DNA from: Rhodospirillales bacterium
GTDB taxonomy: Bacteria > Pseudomonadota > Alphaproteobacteria > Rhodospirillales > Defluviicoccaceae
Direction: 5' to 3'
Length of the DNA stretch: 64,000 nucleotides
Assembly (NCBI GenBank): GCA_016712375.1
Contig: JADJRE010000005.1
Coordinates: 1-64,000, forward strand
The notes below the pieces were generated by a model, which saw only the letters and a program-made list of their open reading frames with translations, was not told where the DNA came from and did no database searches. How positions within the stretch are numbered: position 1 is the first letter of the stretch; each line of letters starts with the position of its first letter. Below, piece after piece: positions 56,628-64,000 of this stretch. A program made the position numbers and the translations under genes.

Positions 56628-57161
56628 ATGCCTGACGACGCCAAAGAATATCCGGCCGAAGTCGTCGGATTGTTCGCTGACCGCGATCGCTTGGAAGGCG
56701 CGGTTGCGGCGCTGTTGGGAGCAGGCTTCGAAAGGTCGGATCTCAGTGTGCTGGCCTCGCACGAATCCCTGGATGCGACGGGGCGTCCAGGCAAGCCGTG
56801 GCGCGAGGCGATGCTGGCGCTTGTTGGAGAGCTGAAGTACGAAGGGCCGCTGGTCGCTTCCGGTGCCATCTTGCTCGCGGGAGGGCCGCTGGCGGCCAGC
56901 ATTGCCGCGCTCATTGGTGCCGCGGTCGGTGGCGTTGCGTTGAAAGACCTTCTTGAAGAGGTGACCTCTCAGCCGCATACCGAGGACTTTGCCCGCTCTC
57001 TGGCCGCCGGGAGCGTCATTTTGTGGGTGAGGGCCGAGGATAAGATCCAGGAGCGGCGCGCTCGCGAGGTTCTTGCTGCGAGCTTTGCCGAGAACGTGCA
57101 TACCGTTCCTGTCAGCGAGCGCATCATTGCTTCGGATTCAGCCGGCAGTCGTCGATCATGA
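56628..57161 (+). CDS. Hypothetical Ala/Gly-rich protein with a hydrophobic centre
   Basis: 177 aa. N-terminal alpha/beta part (EVVGLFADRDRLEGAVAALL) resembles the ferredoxin-like fold of general-stress 17M-type proteins, and a Gly/Ala-rich hydrophobic stretch (LVASGAILLAGGPLAASIAA, then LIGAAVGGVAL) may enter a membrane. The C-terminal half repeats the alpha/beta pattern (SLAAGSVILWVRAEDKIQER). Function unknown; family call is tentative. Confidence 0.6.
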   Translation: MPDDAKEYPAEVVGLFADRDRLEGAVAALLGAGFERSDLSVLASHESLDATGRPGKPWREAMLALVGELKYEGPLVASGAILLAGGPLAASIAALIGAAVGGVALKDLLEEVTSQPHTEDFARSLAAGSVILWVRAEDKIQERRAREVLAASFAENVHTVPVSERIIASDSAGSRRS

Positions 57162-57683
57162 CTATAACGTAAGTGACGTCATGGCGGCACGGTGCGCAGC
57201 TACCGATGCTGCACCAAAGCAGCAGAAAATTACCGTCGCCGGAATATCGTGACGCGAAAGAAAGTCCTTAACCGTTCTTGTAGCGATCAGGGCCGCCTCG
57301 TGAACGGGAAAGCCAAAAATCCCCGTGCTGATGGCGGGGAAAGCAACGCTGTCGCAGCCAACCCGCTGGGCGAGCTCAAGCGAGTTCCGGTAGCAGGACG
57401 CGAGCAAGTCGTCCTCCCCGGAGCCACCGCCACGCCAGACGGGCCCGACCGTGTGGATCACGAACTTGGCTGGCAGCCGATGCCCGCCTGTTAGTTTCGC
57501 CTCGCCGGTCCGACATCCGCCGAGAAGTCGGCATTCCTCCAACAGACCCGGCCCGGCTGCGCGATGGATGGCGCCGTCAACCCCTCCTCCGCCTAGCAGG
57601 CTCTCGTTGGCCGCATTGACGATGGCGTCGACATTCAGCTTGGTGATATCCGCTTCGACGATCCGCATCCGGCTTTGCATCAA
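57162..57683 (-). CDS. Macro-domain protein, YmdB-like O-acetyl-ADP-ribose deacetylase
   Basis: 173 aa. Whole-length macro domain: VDAIVNAANESLLGGGGVDG with the catalytic-site Asn/Asp, GIFGFPVHEAALIATRTV and the ADP-ribose loop AFPAISTGIFGF. Expected to hydrolyse O-acetyl-ADP-ribose or remove ADP-ribose from proteins. Stop abuts the stop of the preceding gene (convergent). Intact. Confidence 0.93.
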   Translation of the reverse strand: MMQSRMRIVEADITKLNVDAIVNAANESLLGGGGVDGAIHRAAGPGLLEECRLLGGCRTGEAKLTGGHRLPAKFVIHTVGPVWRGGGSGEDDLLASCYRNSLELAQRVGCDSVAFPAISTGIFGFPVHEAALIATRTVKDFLSRHDIPATVIFCCFGAASVAAHRAAMTSLTL

Positions 57684-57767
57684 CGCCGTCTCCCGCCCGC
57701 GACTTTCGTCGCCGTTTCTATTAGAGTAACGCCCCGGACGCCTGAACGCAGCCGTGCTTCCGGGTGC

Positions 57768-59168
57768 TCAGTCGCCGATGCTGGGGAAGATGCGTTCGCC
57801 CATCAGCGCCTCCTTTGTCGCCATCTGCTGCTGGTACTCGTAGGCCAGCAGGTGGCGCTCGAATATCCTTTCTTCGACCTCCCAGCCGTCAGCCTTTACG
57901 GCCTCAGCCATCTCAGGCGACATTTGTCCCGAGATCCAGAGCACCTTCCGCGTCGGCGGCGGTTTCTGCTCCGCCACGCTCTGGTTAAGCGTCTCGATAA
58001 GCGCACGGGTGCCCACGGTGCGAATAGCCAAATCAGCAAGCAGCGGCACCGCGACAGAGCCGTTTGAGCCATGAACCATAATCAGGCCGCTGGGCGCCTC
58101 GATCTCAACAACAGGAGATGCGTATTCGTGGAAAGCACGCACCAGCTCGGCAATCCGCTGCTGGGTAAACGCATCCGCCTCACTGCCCGCAGCCAGCGAG
58201 TTTTCAATGAAGACCGGCCGCCCGCGCGCATCTTCCAGCCGGAATAGCGAGTCTACGATGATCGTCTGGTGCCGCGGCGAGTACCATGGATGATTTAGAA
58301 AGGCCTCGCGCAGCGGTTCGTCAACGCCCATTGCCTTCAGCCGGCGGCGGTTCTCGATGCGAAGGTCTTCCGGCGCCTTGTCCAGGTTGACCAGGTGCAT
58401 GCTCTCCGGCAGTGAAGCGCCGGTTAGTGCGTAACCAGCCACGCCGGCGACGGGTGCAGTGCCGATTGTGGCAAGGATGCCGCCGCCCCACGAGGGCCAC
58501 GACAGCGCATTCAATCGCTCCTGCATAACCTCGTTTGTCGTGTATGGGTCGACGGCAGTACGTCCAGCCAGCTCACGCTTCGCCTGCGAGAAGCCGATCA
58601 GCTCTTCGGCGTAGGAATCCTCGTAGAACGTGCGGCGGCTGCGTGTCATCTCGGCTACCTGGCTGCCATAATTCCAGATACCCAGCGGGACGTTGGCTAA
58701 TGCGCGCACCGGGTAGACGATAAGTTGCGCGCTCCCTTCGACATAATTCTCGGCGCCGTTGATGAGACCCAGTCCGAAGACTATGGGCGGGGTCACATCG
58801 TATTCCTTGAAGGCACCGAGTACTTCGAGTTCATTCTCGAGGTAGCGGAGCTGATCGTCGCCGCGGGCTGTGAATCGGCCAAATTGCGACGTGATGGTGT
58901 AGCAATTGACCAAGCCGTCATTGTGTACGGCGCCGGTTACTTCAAAGTATTGCCCTTTCAGCATGTCCGGCCGCAGCAGGTCCAATGCACGCAGTGTTGT
59001 CTCCGTCTTGCCGTCAGCGGTCGCTAGCGCCCAGACGGGCAGCCGCTTCGTTGGATCGACGGCGGGACGAGGAGCGGCCGAGCATGCTACCGCCGCCAGT
59101 GCCAGTTGGAGAGCAATGAGCAGGCGAAGAACATGCAAGAGGCGAACAAGGTTAGTGGCCATCGGCAT
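57768..59168 (-). CDS. Exported lipoprotein-like protein of unknown function
   Basis: About 466 aa from the ATG at 59168 or 59162 (MATNLVRLLHVLRLLIALQL). A hydrophobic signal ends in LAAVAC, a plausible lipobox, so the mature protein may be lipid-anchored. The body contains GLGLINGAENYVEGSAQLIV, then VPLGIWNYGSQVAEMTRSRR and HPWYSPRHQTIIVDSLFRLE. No enzyme motif recognised. The open frame extends to 59375 without coding character. Confidence 0.6.
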   Translation of the reverse strand: MPMATNLVRLLHVLRLLIALQLALAAVACSAAPRPAVDPTKRLPVWALATADGKTETTLRALDLLRPDMLKGQYFEVTGAVHNDGLVNCYTITSQFGRFTARGDDQLRYLENELEVLGAFKEYDVTPPIVFGLGLINGAENYVEGSAQLIVYPVRALANVPLGIWNYGSQVAEMTRSRRTFYEDSYAEELIGFSQAKRELAGRTAVDPYTTNEVMQERLNALSWPSWGGGILATIGTAPVAGVAGYALTGASLPESMHLVNLDKAPEDLRIENRRRLKAMGVDEPLREAFLNHPWYSPRHQTIIVDSLFRLEDARGRPVFIENSLAAGSEADAFTQQRIAELVRAFHEYASPVVEIEAPSGLIMVHGSNGSVAVPLLADLAIRTVGTRALIETLNQSVAEQKPPPTRKVLWISGQMSPEMAEAVKADGWEVEERIFERHLLAYEYQQQMATKEALMGERIFPSIGD

Positions 59169-59435
59169 CGCAATATCACATAAGACGCAGGAGCTGATCC
59201 TTATGCGGTCGCCTGACGGCTGACGCCAGTAGGGTGATGACACGTTGCGGCACAATTGTAGTTGGGCAGAGGTGGTGTCGGTTGCCAACTGTGGGCCGGA
59301 GAACACCCGCACCCAGGAGCTACTGGTGCCGTCTCCGACGTAGCCGTCACCAGCCGGACGATGCGGCGGCGGCATTGCAAACTCATCCGCGTTTATCGAT
59401 GATCGCGACTAAGTACAGATCGCACGAGGGAACAA

Positions 59436-59888
59436 ATGCCGGACGATGATACCGGCGAAGCGCCGTTCTGGCAGGCGAAATCGCTTGACCAGATGACGCC
59501 CGCCGAATGGGAGTCGCTCTGTGACGGCTGCGGCAAGTGCTGCCTGGAGAAGCTTGAGGATGCGGATAGCGGCGAAATCAGCCACACGAACGTGGCCTGC
59601 CGGCTGCTCGACATCCGCCGTTGCCGATGCACGCGGTATGCCGAGCGGCGTCGATTTGTCCCGAACTGCGAGCAACTTGATCCGGGCAATGTCCACCGTT
59701 TCACTTGGCTGCCGTCGAGTTGCGCTTATCGGTTGCTGGCGGAAGGTCGAGATCTGCCGTGGTGGCACCACCTCCTCTCCGGTGACCACGAACTCGTGCA
59801 CCGTGTAGGAGCGTCGGTGCAGGGGCGTGCGATTCCCGAACGTCGGGCTGGTCCGCTGGAACACCACATCGTCACTTGGCCCGCTTAG
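59436..59888 (+). CDS. YcgN/UPF0260 family Cys-cluster protein
   Basis: 150 aa. Fe-S- or zinc-type Cys pattern of the YkgJ/YcgN group: LCDGCGKCCLEKLED, NVACRLLDIRRCRCTRYAER and VPNCEQL. Family is widespread in Proteobacteria, function unknown. ATG at 59436 follows GAGGGAACAA. Intact. Confidence 0.93.
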   Translation: MPDDDTGEAPFWQAKSLDQMTPAEWESLCDGCGKCCLEKLEDADSGEISHTNVACRLLDIRRCRCTRYAERRRFVPNCEQLDPGNVHRFTWLPSSCAYRLLAEGRDLPWWHHLLSGDHELVHRVGASVQGRAIPERRAGPLEHHIVTWPA

Positions 59889-59931
59889 GCGAGCCTCTCG
59901 TTTCCGATCGTAACCGAAACCGGATCAGCCC

Positions 59932-60864
59932 ATGCAATCTCAAAGCTTTGATCGTCCAGCGGGGGTGTTTGCCGCAGTACTGACGCCATTCGACGACGAC
60001 GGCGCTCCGGATACCGCGGCGCTGGCGCTGCACTGCCGCTGGCTGCTGACCAACGGCTGCGACGGGTTATCAATCCTGGGCACCACCGGGGAGGCGAACT
60101 CCCTTTCCGTCGATGAACGTCTTCGTCTGATGGAAAAGCTGGTAGAGGACGGCATTCCGGGCAGGGTTCTGCTGCCCGGTACTGGCTGCTGTGCAATTCC
60201 AGATACTGTGCGGCTGAGCGTTCGCGCGGTGCAGTTGGAAGCGGCCGGCGTGCTGTTGCTGCCGCCATTCTTTTACAAGTCGGTCAGCAATGATGGCGTG
60301 TTCGCCGCCGTCAGCGAGGTGATTGAGCGAGTGGGCGACGCACGGCTGCGCATTTATCTCTATCATTTCCCACAGATGACCGCTGTCCCGTTCAGCCCGG
60401 CGGTGATTGAGCGGCTGCGCATGCGCTACCCGGAAACCGTCGTTGGAATGAAGGACAGCTCGGGTGATTTAGCCAGCATGATCGCGAACACTGCCCGGTT
60501 CCCGGGCTTCAGCGTCTTCACCGGATCGGATGAGCTGTTGCTACCGCTGTTGCGCGCCGGTGGCGCAGGCTGCATCACCGGCGTCTGTAATGTGGCAGCG
60601 CGCCTTGCGAGTGACGTTTGGTCTGCCTGGAAGCGAGACGAACAGGCGGCAGCCGAACAGGCGCAGACACGACTGAACGAGGTGCGCCGGGTGTTTATTG
60701 CCTATCCTCTTTCGGCGGCGTTGAAGGAATCATTGGCGGCCTACTCGGGGCGCGCCCGCTGGCGTCGGGTCCGTCCGCCGCTGCTGCCGCTGAGCGACCA
60801 GGAAGCGGCGACATTGCGAGCAGAACTCGACGGAGTCGGCTTCGCGCTGGCAGGGGTGTTTTGA
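59932..60864 (+). CDS. DapA/NAL-family aldolase (dihydrodipicolinate synthase-like)
   Basis: 310 aa class I aldolase. Schiff-base Lys174 in VVGMKDSSGD, Tyr144 in IYLYHFPQ and the pyruvate-binding GTTGE (SILGTTGEANSLS). The family covers dihydrodipicolinate synthase, N-acetylneuraminate lyase and sugar-acid aldolases. The residues seen do not settle which, and no lysine-pathway genes are adjacent. Intact; overlaps the next gene by 4 bp. Confidence 0.88.
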   Translation: MQSQSFDRPAGVFAAVLTPFDDDGAPDTAALALHCRWLLTNGCDGLSILGTTGEANSLSVDERLRLMEKLVEDGIPGRVLLPGTGCCAIPDTVRLSVRAVQLEAAGVLLLPPFFYKSVSNDGVFAAVSEVIERVGDARLRIYLYHFPQMTAVPFSPAVIERLRMRYPETVVGMKDSSGDLASMIANTARFPGFSVFTGSDELLLPLLRAGGAGCITGVCNVAARLASDVWSAWKRDEQAAAEQAQTRLNEVRRVFIAYPLSAALKESLAAYSGRARWRRVRPPLLPLSDQEAATLRAELDGVGFALAGVF

Positions 60865-61595
60865 AACAACCTACCTCGAGCAAGCCACTAGCCTCCGAGG
60901 CTGCGGTGCGCATCTTCCTTGACCTCGAGGGAGTGCGCACCCCGCTGCACGTTCGCCAGCATCCGCGAGCACGGCGCGCCTCGCTGCGGTTGAGCGCCGA
61001 TGGTAACTACGTGATCGTTGTCCTGCCGCCTCGCACCCGGAGCGAGGAGGGCTTGGCGATTGCTCGCGCCCATGCCTCCTGGATCCGCGCAAAGCTCGAT
61101 GATCGTCCACCGCGGGTGCCGTTCGCTGATGGCGCGGTGCTCCCCGTCAACGGCCAAGCGCTCACGGTATGTCTCGTTCCCGGTGGGCAGCGCGGCGTTC
61201 GCACTGCTGGCGATCGGCTGTTGGCCAGCGGTCCTGCTGATGCCGTGGCCGATCAAATTCGCACCTGGCTGCGAACCGAGGCGCGGCGGGTGATTTTGTT
61301 GCGGATTGCCGAGAAGGCGGCGCGATTGGTACGGCAGCCGACCCGCGTCAGCCTGCGTGACACCCGCTCACGATGGGGGTCATGTTCGTTGAAAGGCGCA
61401 TTGTCGTTCAGCTGGCGACTGATTCTGGCGCCAGCCCCGGTTCTGGATTACGTCGTCGCTCACGAACTCGCGCATCTTGCCCATCACGGTCACGGTCCCG
61501 CCTTCTGGACGGCGGTCGGCGACCTATGCGATGAGATCTCTGCCGGTCGCACTTGGTTGCGCCAGCACGGCCGCAGTCTCTTTCGCTACGGATGA
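60861..61595 (+). CDS. YgjP-like zinc metallopeptidase (DUF45)
   Basis: About 244 aa. Active site HELAHLAHHGHGPAFW with the gluzincin HExxH, plus TRSRWGSCSLKGALSFSWRL typical of YgjP/DUF45. The N-terminal part is a beta sandwich (RRASLRLSADGNYVIVVLPP). TTG at 60861 overlaps the aldolase TGA (TTGA), so coupled translation is likely. The frame is open far upstream, but that is the aldolase in another frame. Confidence 0.9.
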   Translation: MKQPTSSKPLASEAAVRIFLDLEGVRTPLHVRQHPRARRASLRLSADGNYVIVVLPPRTRSEEGLAIARAHASWIRAKLDDRPPRVPFADGAVLPVNGQALTVCLVPGGQRGVRTAGDRLLASGPADAVADQIRTWLRTEARRVILLRIAEKAARLVRQPTRVSLRDTRSRWGSCSLKGALSFSWRLILAPAPVLDYVVAHELAHLAHHGHGPAFWTAVGDLCDEISAGRTWLRQHGRSLFRYG

Positions 61596-61819
61596 CCCGT
61601 GCGCGCGCGGCGCCATCCAGGAACAGCCGACCTCGGGACGTGCTTCCAGTGGGGCTGGCCAACAGGTGCGTCGCCGCGACGTTCGAGTGGCAAAAACTGC
61701 AATGGCCTGGTGAAATCGGCGTCGGCTGTGCGGATCGTTGCATCGCCGCGATTCGCGGCCCTATATAGTAGTACACATTGAATGCGTCCGTTGCGGCGCC
61801 GCCGAACCGGGATGATTGC

Positions 61820-62101
61820 ATGCAGACCAGCAACAGGTTCTTTGACGATCTCGCTAAGGTGGCCAGCGGAGCTGCGTCGACACTGGTTGGCGTCAAGCAG
61901 GAGATCGAGGCACTTGCCCGGCAGCAGGTGGAACGTCTGGTGGCTGAGTTCGATCTGGTTCGCCGTGACGAATTCGAAGCGGTGCAGGCGATGGCGGCGA
62001 ATGCAAGGGCGGAACAGGAGCGCCTGGAGCATCGCGTCGCGGCTCTCGAAGAAAAGCTTGTGGCATTGGAACAGCCAGCACCAACATCCGGGGGGATCTA
62101 A
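61820..62101 (+). CDS. Ubiquinone biosynthesis accessory factor UbiK-like (BMFP)
   Basis: 93 aa. N-terminal amphipathic helix (NRFFDDLAKVASGAASTLVG) and a C-terminal coiled coil (RAEQERLEHRVAALEEKLVA), the UbiK/YqiC (membrane fusogenic) architecture. UbiK helps assemble the Ubi enzyme complex with lipids. ATG at 61820. The 224 bp before it hold no gene I can support. Confidence 0.85.
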   Translation: MQTSNRFFDDLAKVASGAASTLVGVKQEIEALARQQVERLVAEFDLVRRDEFEAVQAMAANARAEQERLEHRVAALEEKLVALEQPAPTSGGI

Positions 62102-62328
62102 GGCGGCCTTTCATCATCCGCTCAGTACCTTACCGGAGCGTCCAAACTCGTTTTCGGCGGCTCTGACACGGAGACGCGGCTTGCGCCCATCGAAGCGTTC
62201 TGGCACCCTACTTTTGTGGCCTGGCGCAAGCAGGACCCAACATATCGCAAGGAAGTGGGTGGTTGGGGATGCGCGGCGGAAATTATTCCGAACACCAATT
62301 CTCACACCCGTGCGAGGAGAGGCCAGTC

Positions 62329-62830
62329 ATGAACGTCATCCGCATGCCGGACATTGAAGAGGCCAGTCCCCTTGATGTGATTGAACAGATCGTCGCTGCC
62401 AACGACTGGGTGTTCGATCGCCCCAACGACCAGGAAATGGCCATCCAGATTCCTGGTAAGTGGTGCGATTACAACGTATTTTGCGCTTGGAATGAAGCCG
62501 TCTGTGCGATTCATTTCACCGTTGCTTTTGATACCCGAGTGCCGCAAGGCCGCAGGGCACCAGTGCACGAACTACTGGCGCTGATCAACGACAAAATGTG
62601 GATGGGCCACTTCGCCATCTGGCAGGAGGAGGGCCTGCTGGCTCATCGTCACGCACGCACGCTGCGCGAGGGCACGAGGACCAGCTTCGAGCAGGTCGAA
62701 GACCTGCTACAGGGAACGCCGCTGATCGATTGCGAGCGCTTCTATCCAGCATTTCAGTACGTCGTTTGGGAGGCAATCCGCCAGCGACGCCCTTGCCGCC
62801 GCGATGATCGAAACCGTTGGCGAGGCTTGA
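62329..62830 (+). CDS. YbjN-domain protein (frameshifted at C-terminus)
   Basis: About 166 aa. Matches the YbjN/sensory-transduction regulator group common before proC in Alphaproteobacteria: DVIEQIVAANDWVFDRPNDQ, AIQIPGKWCDYNVFCAWNEA and HFAIWQEEGLLAHRHA. The fold resembles type III secretion chaperones. One missing base near 62772 shifts the end; the other frame supplies SDALAAAMIETVGEA and stops at 62830. GCGAGGAGAGG lies 7-10 bases before the ATG. Confidence 0.88.
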
Positions 62831-62837
62831 GCCCTCG

Positions 62838-63665
62838 ATGCCGAGGCCGACGACGAATGCCTCGATTGTGCTTGTCGGCAGTGGCAACATGGGTTCGGCG
62901 ATGCTCGATGGTTGGCTGGCCCATGGCGTGCCGGCAGCATCAATATGCGTTGTCGAGCCTGCTGCCGCGAACGCGGCCGCGGCTGAGAGCCGGGGCGTCG
63001 CCGTGATTGACACGCCGGCTTTGCTGGACACGGGATCAGCACCGGATGTTCTCGTCCTCGCGGTTAAACCGCAGGCGATGGACTCGCTGTTGGCGGCGTA
63101 TGCAAAGGTTGCCGCGCATGGCGCTGTGGTTTTATCGATTGCCGCCGGCAAGACTATCGAGAGTTTGACGCAGAAACTGGGTGCCAGCACCGCCGTGGTG
63201 CGCGCCATGCCCAACACGCCCGCTTCAATTCGTTTGGGGATCAGCGTCGCGTGTGCCAACGCACACGCGTCTAAAGTACAGCGGGCGCGATGCGATGAAC
63301 TGCTGGCGTGCGTCGGTAATGTGCTGTGGGTAGAAGACGAACGTCTGCTGGATGCAGTCACTGCCGTTTCCGGCAGCGGTCCGGCCTATGTTTTCTTGCT
63401 CGCCGAGTGTCTCGCTGTGGCCGGCAGAGAGGCGGGCCTGCCAGCGGCGCTGGCTGAACGCCTGGCGCGTGAGACGGTGGTTGGCGCCGGTGCCCTGCTG
63501 GCGCGGTCGTCGTTGCCATTTGAGACGTTGCGCGGCAACGTGACCAGCCCCGGCGGAACCACCGCTGCGGCTCTGTCGATACTGATGGCTGATGATGGCT
63601 TGCAGCCCCTGCTGTCGCGAGCCGTCTCCGCCGCGACTGAACGAGCACGCGAGCTCGCTTGCTAA
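62838..63665 (+). CDS. proC: Pyrroline-5-carboxylate reductase
   Basis: About 275 aa. Last step of proline synthesis. NAD(P) motif VLVGSGNMGSAML at residues 10-22, LAVKPQAMDSLL, RAMPNTPASIRLG and the family signature in AVSGSGPAYVFLL plus GNVTSPGGTTAAAL. ATG at 62838, eight bases after the YbjN stop. Intact. Confidence 0.96.
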   Translation: MPRPTTNASIVLVGSGNMGSAMLDGWLAHGVPAASICVVEPAAANAAAAESRGVAVIDTPALLDTGSAPDVLVLAVKPQAMDSLLAAYAKVAAHGAVVLSIAAGKTIESLTQKLGASTAVVRAMPNTPASIRLGISVACANAHASKVQRARCDELLACVGNVLWVEDERLLDAVTAVSGSGPAYVFLLAECLAVAGREAGLPAALAERLARETVVGAGALLARSSLPFETLRGNVTSPGGTTAAALSILMADDGLQPLLSRAVSAATERARELAC

Positions 63666-63666
63666 G

Positions 63667-64000
63667 TCAACGCGAAAGACTCGTGACCACCGGCCCCAGC
63701 ATCTCCTGAAGTTTTGCCAACGCCCGCGCTTCTAGCTGCCGTGCCCGGTCCTTGGAGACGCCTAATTCTCTTCCGATCGCCTCGAAAGTCTGCTTGGCTT
63801 CGTCAAGATAACGTTTGCGAATAACAAGTTGCTCGCGCGGTGACAATCCGGCGACTGCTGTATGCAGCGCGTCGGCGAGCGCGCGTTGCTCGCCGCTGTC
63901 CACCAGCGTCTGCTCTGCCGTCGCCTGCTCACTCACCAGGCGATCGACAGGCGTAAGACCGGAAGCCGCGGGCTGATCAAGCGAACTGTCTCGTCCGGTC
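63667..64000 (-). CDS. rpoH: RNA polymerase sigma-32-type factor, C-terminal part (runs off right edge)
   Basis: About 110 C-terminal residues. Region 4 is clear: GLSPREQLVIRKRYLDEAKQ and the HTH TFEAIGRELGVSKDRARQLE, followed by ARALAKLQEM. The frame is open to the window edge (SSLDQPAASGLTPVDRLVSE), so the true start lies beyond. RpoH directs heat-shock transcription; some Alphaproteobacteria have several paralogues, and which one this is cannot be told from this piece. Convergent with proC. Confidence 0.9.
   Translation of the reverse strand, partial: TGRDSSLDQPAASGLTPVDRLVSEQATAEQTLVDSGEQRALADALHTAVAGLSPREQLVIRKRYLDEAKQTFEAIGRELGVSKDRARQLEARALAKLQEMLGPVVTSLSR

Overview
The window is a G+C-rich chromosomal segment that looks alphaproteobacterial, most likely Rhodospirillales. 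The evidence is gene content and order: methyltransferase/SfsA/Map, ComF-GrxC-nitrilase-DUF1178-UbiG, lysC-NMO-ptsP-HTH-ispG-hisS followed by prfA-prmC-DUF4167, and MutS, a YbjN-like protein, ProC and an RpoH-type sigma factor. Almost all of it is chromosomal housekeeping DNA. The one accessory region, 41124-49237, lies inside comM.

Layout. 1-2752 (minus): map (runs off the left edge), sfsA, a small unknown gene and a BioC/NDUFAF5-like methyltransferase. 2832-6168: comF, grxC, a nitrilase-family amidase, DUF1178 and ubiG (minus). 6350-18581: lysC, a nitronate monooxygenase-like gene, ptsP, a RodZ-like gene, ispG, hisS, hemA (glutamyl-tRNA reductase), prfA, prmC and DUF4167. 18624-22154 (minus): a MOSC protein, a solitary terminase-small-subunit-like protein and copA. 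22477-33536: one nitrogen-acquisition block, urtABCDE (urea ABC importer) then ureDABCEFG (nickel urease and maturation), with a sigma-54-like promoter before urtA and three copies of a palindromic intergenic repeat. 33624-40457: transglutaminase-DUF2126, circularly permuted ATP-grasp/alpha-E, and a second transglutaminase, a conserved cluster thought to make or modify an unknown peptide. 40467-49267: comM, split in three by two IS1595-family transposons. 49321-53815: a small ORF and an RND efflux pump. 53828-64000: mutS, an Ala/Gly-rich protein, a macro-domain protein, an exported lipoprotein, a Cys-cluster protein, a DapA-family lyase, a YgjP-like metallopeptidase, UbiK, YbjN-like, proC and rpoH (right edge).

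The main discovery is in comM. Removing 41124-44781 and 45677-49237, plus one copy of each 8-bp target duplication (GGGAACTC and GAAGGCGA), rejoins the three pieces into one open frame of 521 codons. The two elements (3658 and 3561 bp) have related terminal inverted repeats and the same layout: a regulator gene divergent from an IS1595-type transposase, then small cargo genes, then a 140-160-aa coiled-coil/winged-helix-like protein reading inward from the far end. Both also encode a 35-37-aa membrane microprotein. Element 2 carries a tRNA-Cys whose anticodon loop appears to have eight nucleotides, followed by a terminator.

The sequence contains many single-base frameshifts, and two in-frame stops, in conserved and essential genes (map, prfA, hemA, ptsP, urtC, ureF and others), several at runs of G or GC repeats. 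I read most of these as sequencing or assembly errors and have annotated the genes across them. Any claim that rests on one base, including the extra tRNA loop base, carries that caveat.
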